From positions 1 to 15,762 of the forward strand of contig CAYURR010000058.1 in NCBI GenBank assembly GCA_964446745.1: a stretch of 15,762 bases of DNA, given 5' to 3'. Source of the stretch: CAYURR01 sp964446745 (GTDB lineage Bacteria > Bacillota > Clostridia > Lachnospirales > WQUN01). Position 1 is the stretch's first letter, and every line of letters starts with the position of its first letter. The notes under the pieces were generated by a model. It worked only from the letters and a program-made list of their open reading frames with translations. It was not told where the DNA came from and ran no database searches. Below are positions 1 to 7,631 of the stretch, in pieces. Both the position numbers and the translations under genes were made by a program.

Positions 1-1967
1 TGATGTTAACGGATAAGGATGACAACATCCTGATCACGGACTGGCGTGCGCCGGTGTCGACGCTTTACTACGAGGGGCGTATTGGACGCGCATCATATGA
101 GTGTATCGACGGCGAGATAGAGGGTGAAATACGCCTTAAGCGTCAGTACAATTTCGAAAGCGGCGAGCTGTTGGCAATCTCGGATGTCGACATCACGACG
201 AACGACACATTCCTTCAGGCCGCGCTATCGGGTATGAAGGACAGGCGTCTGAGAGATATCGTTACTACCATTCAGGCCGAGCAAAACCGCATCATCCGCA
301 GCGGACTATATCAACCATTAATTGTGCAGGGTGTAGCGGGTAGCGGAAAGACAACGATCGCATTGCACCGAATCGCATACCTGCTGTATACCTACGAAAA
401 GAAGATCAGCGCTAAGCAGTACATGATCATGGCACCGAACAGGTTTTTCCTGAGTTATATCTCAGATGTTTTGCCGGATCTTGGGGTAGAGAGCGTACCG
501 CAGTGCACGTTTGAAGATTTTGCTAACGAATATATCATCGACGGCTTCAGCAAAAAGAAGCTAAACATCAGCCCATCAGTTAATCTTGTCGCACATGTCA
601 TCAATAACCATCTTGATATCAGTACCTTTCCACCCGCACAAGCTGCAGCACTCAAATCAACACTGCGATACAAGCAGGTGATCATACGCTTTTGCTCATA
701 TACGATGAAACAGTTAGTTCCGAAAGAGGACTTTGCGATTGAGGAATTCGTGCTGATCACAAAGCGTGATGTACGTAACCTATTGCTCAAGGAATACGCA
801 TACCTGCCGTTTGCAAAGCGCGTAGCCGAGCTACGTAAAAACCTCTCGAATACTCTAAAACGCCGTAAACCCATGATAATCGAGGAGCTTGATAAGCTTT
901 ATGATCGAAAAAAGGAAGAAATCAAACGCTTGAGCCCGGATTCCGAGGAACGCAGAGAGGTTATCGATCTACTTCTGAAGGAACGCGACGAACGCATCAC
1001 CAGAGTTAAGAACAAATCGAAGGTGATGATCGCGACTTATCTAAAGCAGTTCGAAACCAAAAGCCCGGTCGAGTATTACATTGATATATTCCGCAGTGAA
1101 AAGATGTTTAACATGCTTTGTGACGATGTCTTTGATGAAGACGAGACCAAGCTGATCTTTGACTGCACACGAGCGGATCTTATGAGCCAAAGTCTACAGA
1201 CCGAGGATCTACCACCGATGATATTGATTCGCCAGCTGATAAACGGGCAGGATGCGCTCGACGCCCGGCATTTGGTAATAGACGAAGCCCAGGACTACAG
1301 TATGTTTCAGATGAGTGTGCTTAAGGATGTATTGAAGAGCGGATCTTTCTCGATATTGGGAGACTTGAATCAGGGGATCTATTCATATAAAGGGATACGT
1401 GACTGGAACGAGTTGATCAAGGATGTGTTCGGAGAAGAGAGCATATATATGACGATGGAGCAGAGCTATCGTACCACAATAGAGATCATGGAGGCCGCGA
1501 ACATAATCATCTCAAGGCTAAGAGACAGCTCAGGTGGATACAACCCGCTCTCTGAGATCCCGCTTGCTAAACCCGTCATCAGGCATGGTGAGCCTGTGGT
1601 ATATTCCAGTTTAACAGAGTACGCGGATGTGGCATCCGATGTAGAGGTGTGCATAGAAGAATATAAAAAAGAAGGCTTCCAGTCGTTTGCCATCATCATA
1701 AAGACGATGGACGGCTGTAAAGCCTTCCGTGATAACATGAAATCCTCTAAATCTAAGCCGAGCATTCTAACAGGCACCGAGACAGAATACGGTGGGGGAA
1801 CGTTGATTATACCGTCGTATCTTGTAAAGGGCCTTGAATTCGACGCGGTGTTTATAGTGGATGCATCATCCGAAAACTATACGGACAACGAGCTCGATAC
1901 TAAGCTACTGTATATCGCAATGACGAGGGCACTGCATCGCTTGCATGTGTACGGCAGTAATGTTTAG
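1..1967 (+). CDS. helD: HelD-type superfamily 1 helicase/RNA polymerase recycling ATPase, 5' end cut by window
   Basis: A UvrD/Rep-like ATPase of the HelD (helicase IV-like) group, known in Bacillus to release stalled or post-termination RNA polymerase from DNA. The frame is open to the left edge, so the Met at base 3 is probably not the start. It opens inside the conserved DWRAPVSTLYYE segment, and the N-terminal coiled coil expected of about 770-residue HelD proteins lies outside the window. Counting from base 3, the Walker A motif GVAGSGKTT is at residues 110-118, the Walker B-like DEAQD at about 426-430, QSYRTT near 485, VKGLEFDAVF near 608 and the motif VI-like YIAMTRALHRL near 637. Between Walker A and DEAQD lies a charged helical insertion (about 270-345), as HelD proteins have. 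The gene converges on the M23 peptidase gene and overlaps it by 4 bases. The family call is firm; the HelD subgroup assignment is from overall resemblance. Confidence 0.88.
   Translation, partial: MLTDKDDNILITDWRAPVSTLYYEGRIGRASYECIDGEIEGEIRLKRQYNFESGELLAISDVDITTNDTFLQAALSGMKDRRLRDIVTTIQAEQNRIIRSGLYQPLIVQGVAGSGKTTIALHRIAYLLYTYEKKISAKQYMIMAPNRFFLSYISDVLPDLGVESVPQCTFEDFANEYIIDGFSKKKLNISPSVNLVAHVINNHLDISTFPPAQAAALKSTLRYKQVIIRFCSYTMKQLVPKEDFAIEEFVLITKRDVRNLLLKEYAYLPFAKRVAELRKNLSNTLKRRKPMIIEELDKLYDRKKEEIKRLSPDSEERREVIDLLLKERDERITRVKNKSKVMIATYLKQFETKSPVEYYIDIFRSEKMFNMLCDDVFDEDETKLIFDCTRADLMSQSLQTEDLPPMILIRQLINGQDALDARHLVIDEAQDYSMFQMSVLKDVLKSGSFSILGDLNQGIYSYKGIRDWNELIKDVFGEESIYMTMEQSYRTTIEIMEAANIIISRLRDSSGGYNPLSEIPLAKPVIRHGEPVVYSSLTEYADVASDVEVCIEEYKKEGFQSFAIIIKTMDGCKAFRDNMKSSKSKPSILTGTETEYGGGTLIIPSYLVKGLEFDAVFIVDASSENYTDNELDTKLLYIAMTRALHRLHVYGSNV
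1964..1967. other. Interlocked convergent stop codons
   Basis: The four bases TTAG hold both stops: TAG of the helicase on the + strand (1965-1967) and TAA of the M23 peptidase on the - strand (TTA at 1964-1966). There is no intergenic space and no hairpin followed by a T-run here, so each transcript must run into the other gene before it ends. Confidence 0.95.
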
Positions 1968-3178
1968 TAGCCCAAATAACTCTTAGGATTGACCGGTGAG
2001 CCGTTAATACGCACCTCGAAGTGACAATGTGGTCCGGTCGATATACCCGTACTGCCAGCCTTTGCTATGACCTGACCCTTTTTAACCGACTGACCTACGG
2101 ACACGACCAACTTGGAGTTGTGTCCGTATAGCGTTGAGTATCCGCCGCCATGATCTATAATTACCGTATTGCCGTAGCCGCCGTTTCTGCGAGACAGTAT
2201 CACTGTGCCGCTGTCGGCGGCTACTATATTTGTACCTGTGGCGCATGGTATATCCACGCCTGTGTGCAGCTCACGTCTACCGGTAACCGGATTTATTCGG
2301 TTTCTGTATACATCGCTGGTATCGTATCTGCCACTGACAGGCCATTGCATCTTGCCTGTGTATGGAGATACCTTAGTGGAGGTGGATGCCTTTGCACTTT
2401 TATTTGCGGCGTTTGCCGCAGCTTTTGCCTTTGCGGCTGCTTCAGCGGCAGCCTTGGCCTGAGCTGCTTTTATCGTTGATTCGAGCTCTTTACTGGTCTT
2501 ATCTAAACTATCGATCAATTGCTGAGCGGATACGGCTTCATTTTGAAGCTTCAATACAAGCGCTTGCTTTTTGTTTAACTTTTCCTGTAAGTCCTGCTGT
2601 TTAATCTGCTGCTGATATACCAGGACCTCAATTTCTTCCTTTTGCTTTACTATGTCGTTTCGCTTTTGCTCGATGACGGCTTCTATTGAGTTGAGCTTTT
2701 CTACGAGGCCTTGATCGTATTCGGCTATCCTATTTATGTATTCAACCCTATTGATAAAGTCTGAAAAGCTCTTGGATTCAAAAATGACGTCCAGATATCC
2801 CCATTTACCGTTTTCATACATGTATTTTAAACGTTGCTTGAGGATCTCGTACTGCTCGTTGCTCTCCTTTTGAGCAACAGCGAGCTCTTCTTCCGTCCTT
2901 TCGAGCAGCAGTTGGGTCTGCTCAAGCTGATCCTGAACAAATAATAAATCGTTTGTTGCAGTCTCCAATTCCGCGTCGATGGCATCTACCTCAGCCTCCG
3001 CGGTCTTTTTTTCGCTCTGGATATTACCCAGATTGCTTTTGGCTTTATTGGCTTGATCCTTTATTTCATTTTGTTTCTTTTGAAGATCGGAAATCGATTG
3101 TGCATATGTATTGATATTTGCATTCATAAAAACCGTTAACGCTATGATAACCGCAAACACGGATTTAATTCTTTTCAA
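1964..3178 (-). CDS. Secreted coiled-coil M23 (LytM) peptidoglycan endopeptidase, FtsEX partner
   Basis: A 404-residue exported murein hydrolase of the EnvC/LytM type. A signal peptide is visible (KR start, hydrophobic core about 7-20, probable cleavage after the AQ near 27). It is followed by a long Gln/Glu/Lys/Leu-rich coiled coil (about 29-240), an Ala/Lys linker (about 240-270) and a C-terminal M23 domain. The zinc and catalytic residues are all there: H305 and D309 (HTGVD), H353 (YGH), and H384 and H386 (GPHCHFE). It is therefore likely an active enzyme, unlike degenerate activators such as EnvC. The start is TTG at 3176-3178, with GAGGTG eight bases upstream. It lies 26 bases after ftsX in the same direction. 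In other bacteria FtsEX controls such coiled-coil hydrolases (EnvC, PcsB, CwlO), so it is probably the hydrolase driven by this FtsEX; that pairing is inference from context. Confidence 0.9.
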   Translation of the reverse strand: MKRIKSVFAVIIALTVFMNANINTYAQSISDLQKKQNEIKDQANKAKSNLGNIQSEKKTAEAEVDAIDAELETATNDLLFVQDQLEQTQLLLERTEEELAVAQKESNEQYEILKQRLKYMYENGKWGYLDVIFESKSFSDFINRVEYINRIAEYDQGLVEKLNSIEAVIEQKRNDIVKQKEEIEVLVYQQQIKQQDLQEKLNKKQALVLKLQNEAVSAQQLIDSLDKTSKELESTIKAAQAKAAAEAAAKAKAAANAANKSAKASTSTKVSPYTGKMQWPVSGRYDTSDVYRNRINPVTGRRELHTGVDIPCATGTNIVAADSGTVILSRRNGGYGNTVIIDHGGGYSTLYGHNSKLVVSVGQSVKKGQVIAKAGSTGISTGPHCHFEVRINGSPVNPKSYLGY

Positions 3179-3204
3179 CGTTGCTTCACCTCAGTGTCGA
3201 TGTT

Positions 3205-4104
3205 TTATACCTTCAGATGCTTGCGCACAGATGTAAAGCTACCCGTAACGCCTATGACAACGCCTATGATCGCCGAGAGTGGTATCAATATGGTAAAGAG
3301 ACTTATGGACGTGTAAAACTCCATACCCGGAATGATACGAATGCCCTCGATAAAGGTGATAACACGACCGTATCCGAACCAGCAGATCAAGAGCGGTATA
3401 ACCGTTCCTAAAACCCCGATTAATATACCTTCAAAAATAAATGGCCAACGAATAAACCAATCCGTAGCACCCACATATTTCATGATGCCTATCTCGTTCC
3501 TGCGTGCGTTTACTGTAATACGTATCGTGTTCATAACGATGACGGTCGAAATCACACCGAGAGCACCTATGATGATTATGCTCACAACACGGATAAAGTT
3601 ATTTAATGTCATCAGTAGGTTAGCGGTATCGCGACCATGTATGATCTTCTCGACGGATTTGTCGTTGAGTTTTTCGATCTGACGCACGACATTGTCCATA
3701 CTTCTGAGGTCATCCAACTCCAATATAAACGAGCGCGGCAATGGATTGTCCTTTTCAAGCCCGTCTAATATGCCACTCTTATCCTTTAGATCCTCTTTAA
3801 ACTCGTCTAATGCTTCTTTCGCGGTTTTGTATCGCACCTGTAGTACATGCTCCATACTGCGGATCTTTTCGTTTAGCGTATTCACATCGTCTGCCGATGC
3901 TTCGTTTCCGACTATAACCGTAACTGTGAGGCTTCCCTCAAGCTGTTTTAAGATGTAGTCGAGATTGGCTGCAAGGCAATACGATAATGCAAACAAGAAT
4001 ATACACGCGGATACTGTGACGATCGACGCCACTGACATCAAGCGGTTTTTAATAAGCCCAATAATGGCTTCGGTCAAATAATATCTTAAACTCCTAAGCT
4101 TCAT
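3205..4104 (-). CDS. ftsX: Cell division ABC transporter permease FtsX
   Basis: The membrane subunit of the FtsEX complex, which relays ATP hydrolysis by FtsE across the membrane to cell-wall hydrolases. It has one N-terminal transmembrane segment (SVASIVTVSACIFLFALSY), a large extracytoplasmic loop of about 120 residues, and three further C-terminal membrane segments, with the conserved stretch ARRNEIGIMKYVGAT between segments two and three. That is the FtsX layout at the usual length of about 300 residues. I chose the ATG at 4102-4104, giving an MKLRSLRYYL start typical of the family and preceded by AAAGGGTGG eight bases upstream. A GTG four codons earlier (4116) is possible but would lie inside that ribosome site. 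The gene overlaps the end of ftsE by 11 bases, so translation is probably coupled. Confidence 0.93.
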   Translation of the reverse strand: MKLRSLRYYLTEAIIGLIKNRLMSVASIVTVSACIFLFALSYCLAANLDYILKQLEGSLTVTVIVGNEASADDVNTLNEKIRSMEHVLQVRYKTAKEALDEFKEDLKDKSGILDGLEKDNPLPRSFILELDDLRSMDNVVRQIEKLNDKSVEKIIHGRDTANLLMTLNNFIRVVSIIIIGALGVISTVIVMNTIRITVNARRNEIGIMKYVGATDWFIRWPFIFEGILIGVLGTVIPLLICWFGYGRVITFIEGIRIIPGMEFYTSISLFTILIPLSAIIGVVIGVTGSFTSVRKHLKV

Positions 4105-4780
4105 CGCTATAGCCACCCTTTACAATGTCGCGGAGAATACTGCCGTTTTTGAGCGTGATAACGCGTTTTTTCATCTGGTCCACGATATCCTTTGCGTGTG
4201 TAGCGACGACTACGGTCGTGCCACGGTCATTGATATCCTCCAAAAGCGTCATAATCTCCCATGCCGTATCTGGGTCCAGGTTTCCTGTAGGCTCGTCGGC
4301 CAATAGGAGAGGGGGCTTGTTAACGATAGCTCGGGCCAGTGCGGTACGCTGCTGCTCACCGCCCGAAAGCTGATTAGGATAGGCGCGAGCCTTGCGTGCG
4401 AGACCCACGAGTGCGAGTACCGCAGGTACCTTTCTTCGTATCTCCCTGTTTGATGCCTCGACGATCTGCATAGCAAACGCGACGTTTTCATAAACCGTCT
4501 TATTCGGCAGCAGTCTGAAGTCCTGAAACACCACGCCCATCGAACGTCTATAGTAGGGCATTTCTTTGCGTTTTATATCATTGAGTACAATATCGTTTAC
4601 ACTGACTGTACCCTGAGTGGGTTCTATCTCCTTTAACAGCAACTTTACGAGTGTAGATTTGCCCGATCCGCTGCTACCTACTATAAACACAAACTCGCCT
4701 GCATCAATATTCAGGCTCACTCCGTCTATACCCTTAGCCCCATTATCATAGATCTTTGTTACGTCATTTAAGGTTATCAC
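4094..4780 (-). CDS. ftsE: Cell division ATP-binding protein FtsE
   Basis: The cytoplasmic ATPase of FtsEX, 228 residues, the normal family length. It has the Walker A GSSGSGKST (35-43), Q-loop Q86 in VVFQDFRLLP (a typical FtsE stretch), the ABC signature LSGGEQQR (138-145), Walker B LLLADEP (158-164) and the switch His at 195 (ATHAKD). The start is GTG at 4778-4780, with GGAGG about seven bases upstream. It is the first gene of the ftsE-ftsX-M23 operon and has its own promoter in the 106-base gap behind the CdaR-type gene. FtsE is distinguished from the many related ABC ATPases (LolD, MacB) by this motif context and by ftsX following directly. Confidence 0.95.
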   Translation of the reverse strand: MITLNDVTKIYDNGAKGIDGVSLNIDAGEFVFIVGSSGSGKSTLVKLLLKEIEPTQGTVSVNDIVLNDIKRKEMPYYRRSMGVVFQDFRLLPNKTVYENVAFAMQIVEASNREIRRKVPAVLALVGLARKARAYPNQLSGGEQQRTALARAIVNKPPLLLADEPTGNLDPDTAWEIMTLLEDINDRGTTVVVATHAKDIVDQMKKRVITLKNGSILRDIVKGGYSDEA

Positions 4781-4804
4781 CCGATAGCCTCCGATTAGTA
4801 ATAT

Positions 4805-4817
4805 TTGTTAATAACAA
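4805..4817. promoter_or_regulatory. Perfect 13-base palindrome in the ftsE leader
   Basis: TTGTTA-A-TAACAA is a perfect inverted repeat lying between the predicted transcription start and the ribosome site of ftsE. It could be a small operator or be chance in AT-rich DNA. It does not match the spacing of a clostridial Rex site. Confidence 0.2.
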
Positions 4818-4836
4818 TCTTATGAATGTTAAGGGT

Positions 4837-4865
4837 ATTTTACATGTTTGTGTCGAGTATTGCAA
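4837..4865 (-). promoter_or_regulatory. Sigma-A-type promoter for ftsE-ftsX-M23
   Basis: On the - strand, TTGCAA (-35, bases 4860-4865) is followed after exactly 17 bases by TAAAAT (-10, bases 4837-4842). This predicts a leader of about 50 bases before the ftsE GTG. It lies wholly in the gap after the CdaR-type gene. No good terminator is visible between that gene and this promoter, so readthrough from the upstream operon is also possible. Confidence 0.65.
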
Positions 4866-4886
4866 CACAATATAAATGAAATATAT

Positions 4887-5978
4887 TTAGAACGTGTTTT
4901 TTTCCTTATATTTCATATACTTGCTGACCATCAATGTAATCTTAAATATGATGGCGTCGTCAAAGTTTCGAAGATCGAGACCTGTGAGCTTTTGGAGCTT
5001 ATCCAAGCGGTAAACAAGCGTATTTCTGTGTATATAAAGCTGACGCGAGGTTTCCGATACATTTAAATGGTTTTCAAAGAACTTTGCGACCGTAATAAGG
5101 GTTTCATCGTCGAACAGATCAACCGATACGCCGTGCAGAACTTCATTGATATACATCTTGCAAAGCTGTGTGGGCAGTTGATATATGAGCCTGCCGATAC
5201 CGAGCTGCGTGTAGTTCATTACGGTCTTGTCTTCGCCAAATATGCGTCCGACCTCAAGTGCCATGCGCGCTTCCTTATATGAGGCTGAGACATTTTTTAA
5301 GTCCGTTACTGTCGTGCCGATACCGATATACGCCTTGCTTAATGCCTCGGTATTTAGTGTATCAGAGATCGAGTTGGCTATATCAGATATAGAAGCGTTA
5401 TCCTCGTTCTCTGTAAGGTCCTTTATCAATATAATGCTGCGTTCGTCTATCGCGGTCACAAAGTCCTTTGTCTTTTCCGGGAACATGTTACGGATGATCT
5501 CAAGTATGTTGAGCTCCTTGTCCACATCTGTTTCGATTAGAAATACTACGCGTGGAATATCGTTTGAGATATGCAGTTTTTTAGCGCGGTTGTAGATGTC
5601 GACAAGCAGTAGATTGTCCATCAGCAGGTTCTTGATGAAGTTGTCTCGGTCAAAGCGTTCTTTATATGCAATGAGCAGGTTCTGTATTTGAAACGCCGTG
5701 ATCTTGCCGACGCGGTAGGTTTCCTCGTCCTCACCCTTGATCATGACTACATACTCACTCACGTTATTGTCATATACCTTGAAATACTGGCAGCCCTGTA
5801 TTAGTTGACTCTCGGCCGCCGATGAAATGAAACTCTCCATGCCGTTTGTGTAACGTCCGATTAATTCGTGTTCTGTAGAAGCTACGATCTTGCCGTCGCG
5901 TTCTATGATGCTGATGTCGCGGCGGGTGATAGACTTCATCCCGTCAATAGTAGTCTGTAAAATTTGATTCGAAATCAT
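4887..5978 (-). CDS. CdaR/PucR-family transcriptional regulator with sugar-diacid-recognition domain
   Basis: A 363-residue regulator with the three-part CdaR layout: an N-terminal diacid-recognition-type region (about 1-130, opening ISNQILQTTIDGM and including IIERDGKIVAST), a middle GGDEF-like region (about 140-270), and a C-terminal PucR-type helix-turn-helix containing NVSETSRQLYIHRNTLVYRL. CdaR of E. coli responds to glucarate, galactarate or glycerate; the ligand here is unknown. The start is the ATG at 5976-5978, with GGGAGGA five bases upstream. The longer frame from GTG at 6011 would begin inside the phosphatase gene and is rejected. It lies 20 bases behind the receiver-phosphatase gene and is probably co-transcribed with the partner-switch genes. 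That is unusual company for this family, whose targets are normally carbon-use genes. No diacid catabolic genes are in the window. Confidence 0.85.
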   Translation of the reverse strand: MISNQILQTTIDGMKSITRRDISIIERDGKIVASTEHELIGRYTNGMESFISSAAESQLIQGCQYFKVYDNNVSEYVVMIKGEDEETYRVGKITAFQIQNLLIAYKERFDRDNFIKNLLMDNLLLVDIYNRAKKLHISNDIPRVVFLIETDVDKELNILEIIRNMFPEKTKDFVTAIDERSIILIKDLTENEDNASISDIANSISDTLNTEALSKAYIGIGTTVTDLKNVSASYKEARMALEVGRIFGEDKTVMNYTQLGIGRLIYQLPTQLCKMYINEVLHGVSVDLFDDETLITVAKFFENHLNVSETSRQLYIHRNTLVYRLDKLQKLTGLDLRNFDDAIIFKITLMVSKYMKYKEKNTF

Positions 5979-5998
5979 TAGTGTTCCTCCCTGTATTT

Positions 5999-7165
5999 TT
6001 ACATCTTGCACACAATAAGACTCACATCATCCATAACGTATTTATCCGTTTCAGACGCGGAATAATCATAAAACGCCTCTAACAAGGCATCGATTATCTC
6101 ATTGAGGTTATCTGTGTTCATCATTTCCAAAAGCAAATCGTTATACCGTCCTGTAAATTCATCTGGCGCATCCTTGAAAAAGATATCCGATATCCCGTCG
6201 GTGCGTAACGCAAGGATATCGCCTTTTTTATATTCAATCTTTTTAAATTCGTATAAGGAGTCCTTCATCATGCCTATGGGCACGCCCGATGAAACAAGCT
6301 CTTTGGCGGTCTTATTGGCGCTGTCGATAAATACGGGTAGGGCTTGACCTGCGTTAGAGTACATCAGTACCTTTTCGCGTACGTCAAACACCGCGTAAAA
6401 CACACATGCATATAGCTGTAACGCAGAGTTTTCCAACATGTTATAAAGCTCGTTATTCAGGTAAAACAGAAGCTGATCTGGATTTTTATATTTATTTGCG
6501 AGTGAGCGCACCATCATGTTTATCATCGATGTTAAAAGCGCCGCCGAGATACCGTGTCCCGATACATCCCCGAGTACGATGCAGACTTGGTTGTCATTTA
6601 TCTGAAACAGATTGTAAAAATCCCCTCCGATGTCGAGCGCGGGGATGTATTGGGACGCGACGCGGATATCCTTTATGCTAGTATTTAAATCGGGCATTAG
6701 TACGCGCTGTACCTGACGCGCCATCTTTAGTTGCAGCTCGATTACATTGTTCTTTTCCTCGAGCTCTGTGTATTTTTGCTTGAGCTGGTCGCTCAGATGC
6801 TTTACACGCATCAATGAATTGATCTTTGAGATCAATAGGACTGAACTGAAGTTCTTGTCGATATAGTCATCCGCGCCTACCTCTATGGCGCGAAAGCGTA
6901 TCTCCGGGGATTCAAGGTTGCTCGTAAACAATACGAGTGACATTTTTGTATCCGGATTTGTTTTAATGCGTTTGCATACGTCGTAACCACTGATGTCGGG
7001 TAGGTCGTCACTAAGAATGATGATATCGGGCTTAAACAACGTCAGCTTTGCCAATGCGCCATAACCGCTGTCAGCGGTGAGTATTTCGTATCCGGCTGAG
7101 GCAAGGCTTTGACTTATCAAATCGGCATTTTGATCCACGCGGTCGACAACTAGTAGTTTTATCAT
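5999..7165 (-). CDS. Receiver domain-PP2C (SpoIIE/RsbU-type) serine phosphatase with degenerate receiver
   Basis: A 388-residue phosphatase expected to remove phosphate from a STAS-domain antagonist. A receiver-like domain covers residues 1-120, a coiled-coil linker (KQKYTELEEKNNVIELQLKM) about 125-150, and a PP2C/SpoIIE domain about 165-388. The phosphatase metal ligands are intact: D178 and D182 (DIGGDF), D200 with GHG (GDVSGHG), D323 (RTDG) and D379/D380 (DDVSLIV). The receiver is not standard. In LSDDLPDISG the phosphoacceptor position, four residues before the Pro, is Ser52 rather than Asp, and the second residue of the acidic pair is Arg9 (VDR). T81 and K104 (GADDYIDKNF) remain. Control by ordinary Asp phosphorylation is therefore doubtful. 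The start is ATG at 7165, overlapping the kinase gene stop by 4 bases (ATGA), with AAAGGTGG upstream. This coupling supports work in one circuit with the kinase and the STAS protein. Confidence 0.9.
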   Translation of the reverse strand: MIKLLVVDRVDQNADLISQSLASAGYEILTADSGYGALAKLTLFKPDIIILSDDLPDISGYDVCKRIKTNPDTKMSLVLFTSNLESPEIRFRAIEVGADDYIDKNFSSVLLISKINSLMRVKHLSDQLKQKYTELEEKNNVIELQLKMARQVQRVLMPDLNTSIKDIRVASQYIPALDIGGDFYNLFQINDNQVCIVLGDVSGHGISAALLTSMINMMVRSLANKYKNPDQLLFYLNNELYNMLENSALQLYACVFYAVFDVREKVLMYSNAGQALPVFIDSANKTAKELVSSGVPIGMMKDSLYEFKKIEYKKGDILALRTDGISDIFFKDAPDEFTGRYNDLLLEMMNTDNLNEIIDALLEAFYDYSASETDKYVMDDVSLIVCKM

Positions 7166-7605
7166 CTGCCGGAGCCACCTTTTACTGATATTTTCTTACA
7201 AAAGCTGATCTGATTACCCTGTGAATTGAACGTTAAGGTATCCATAAGTGAGTATGCGAGCCTCAAACCGCGACCGCATTCATTTATGTAATCGTCACTG
7301 TCGATTTTATCGAGCACTAGCGTATAGTCAAAGCCCGAGCCCTCGTCGGCCACCGATGCGGATATTAGCCCGTCCTGTACCTCTACGACTACATGTACAG
7401 ACTTCGTCACATCTTTATTGTTGCCGTGAATCACCGCATTAAACAATAACTCGGAAAATACGAGCCTAAGATCGGCCATATCGTCGTCTGTCAACCCGAC
7501 AGCATGTTGTTCCAAAAAATGCAGCACATCCTTGACGATCTTTTTAACCACCATGATATCGCTCTCAAAGCGTAAGTGCAAATCGTTCACCTTAAACACT
7601 TCCAT
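7162..7605 (-). CDS. RsbW/SpoIIAB-type anti-sigma serine kinase (HATPase_c_2)
   Basis: A 147-residue GHKL-fold protein of the RsbW family, whose members bind a sigma factor (or another partner) and phosphorylate the STAS antagonist. All the ATP-binding boxes are visible: N box with E52, N56 and H60 (SELLFNAVIHGN), G1 box D87-x-G89-x-G91 (VADEGSGFDY) and G2 box GRGL (111-114), followed by AYSLMDTLTF. It is therefore the intact kinase of the operon. The start ATG at 7603-7605 has only a weak ribosome site and lies 26 bases after the preceding degenerate homologue. The stop overlaps the phosphatase start. It is not possible to say which of RsbW, SpoIIAB or RsbT is closest by eye, and no sigma gene lies nearby to settle the target. 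Confidence 0.87.
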   Translation of the reverse strand: MEVFKVNDLHLRFESDIMVVKKIVKDVLHFLEQHAVGLTDDDMADLRLVFSELLFNAVIHGNNKDVTKSVHVVVEVQDGLISASVADEGSGFDYTLVLDKIDSDDYINECGRGLRLAYSLMDTLTFNSQGNQISFCKKISVKGGSGR

Positions 7606-7631
7606 TCACTAAAAGCATGAAATGCGTAAAA

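Noticed and set aside
2150..2604. Several + strand open frames opposite the M23 gene
   Set aside because: They are Cys/Leu/Ala-rich shadows of the Ala/Lys linker and M23 domain, whose motifs are unambiguous on the - strand.
4805..4817. TTGTTA-A-TAACAA as a Rex (redox repressor) operator
   Set aside because: Clostridial Rex sites have two TTGTTAA-type halves separated by about four bases (18 bases in all). This palindrome is only 13 bases with a one-base centre, and it sits by ftsE and not by nox.
4833..4838. GGGTAT as a sigma-B-type -10 element
   Set aside because: It is on the + strand, pointing into the end of the CdaR-type gene, and no GTTTAA lies 12-15 bases upstream.
5979..6011. Longer N-terminus of the CdaR-type regulator from GTG at 6011
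   Set aside because: The extra 11 codons overlap the phosphatase stop and contain the GGGAGGA ribosome site of the ATG at 5978.
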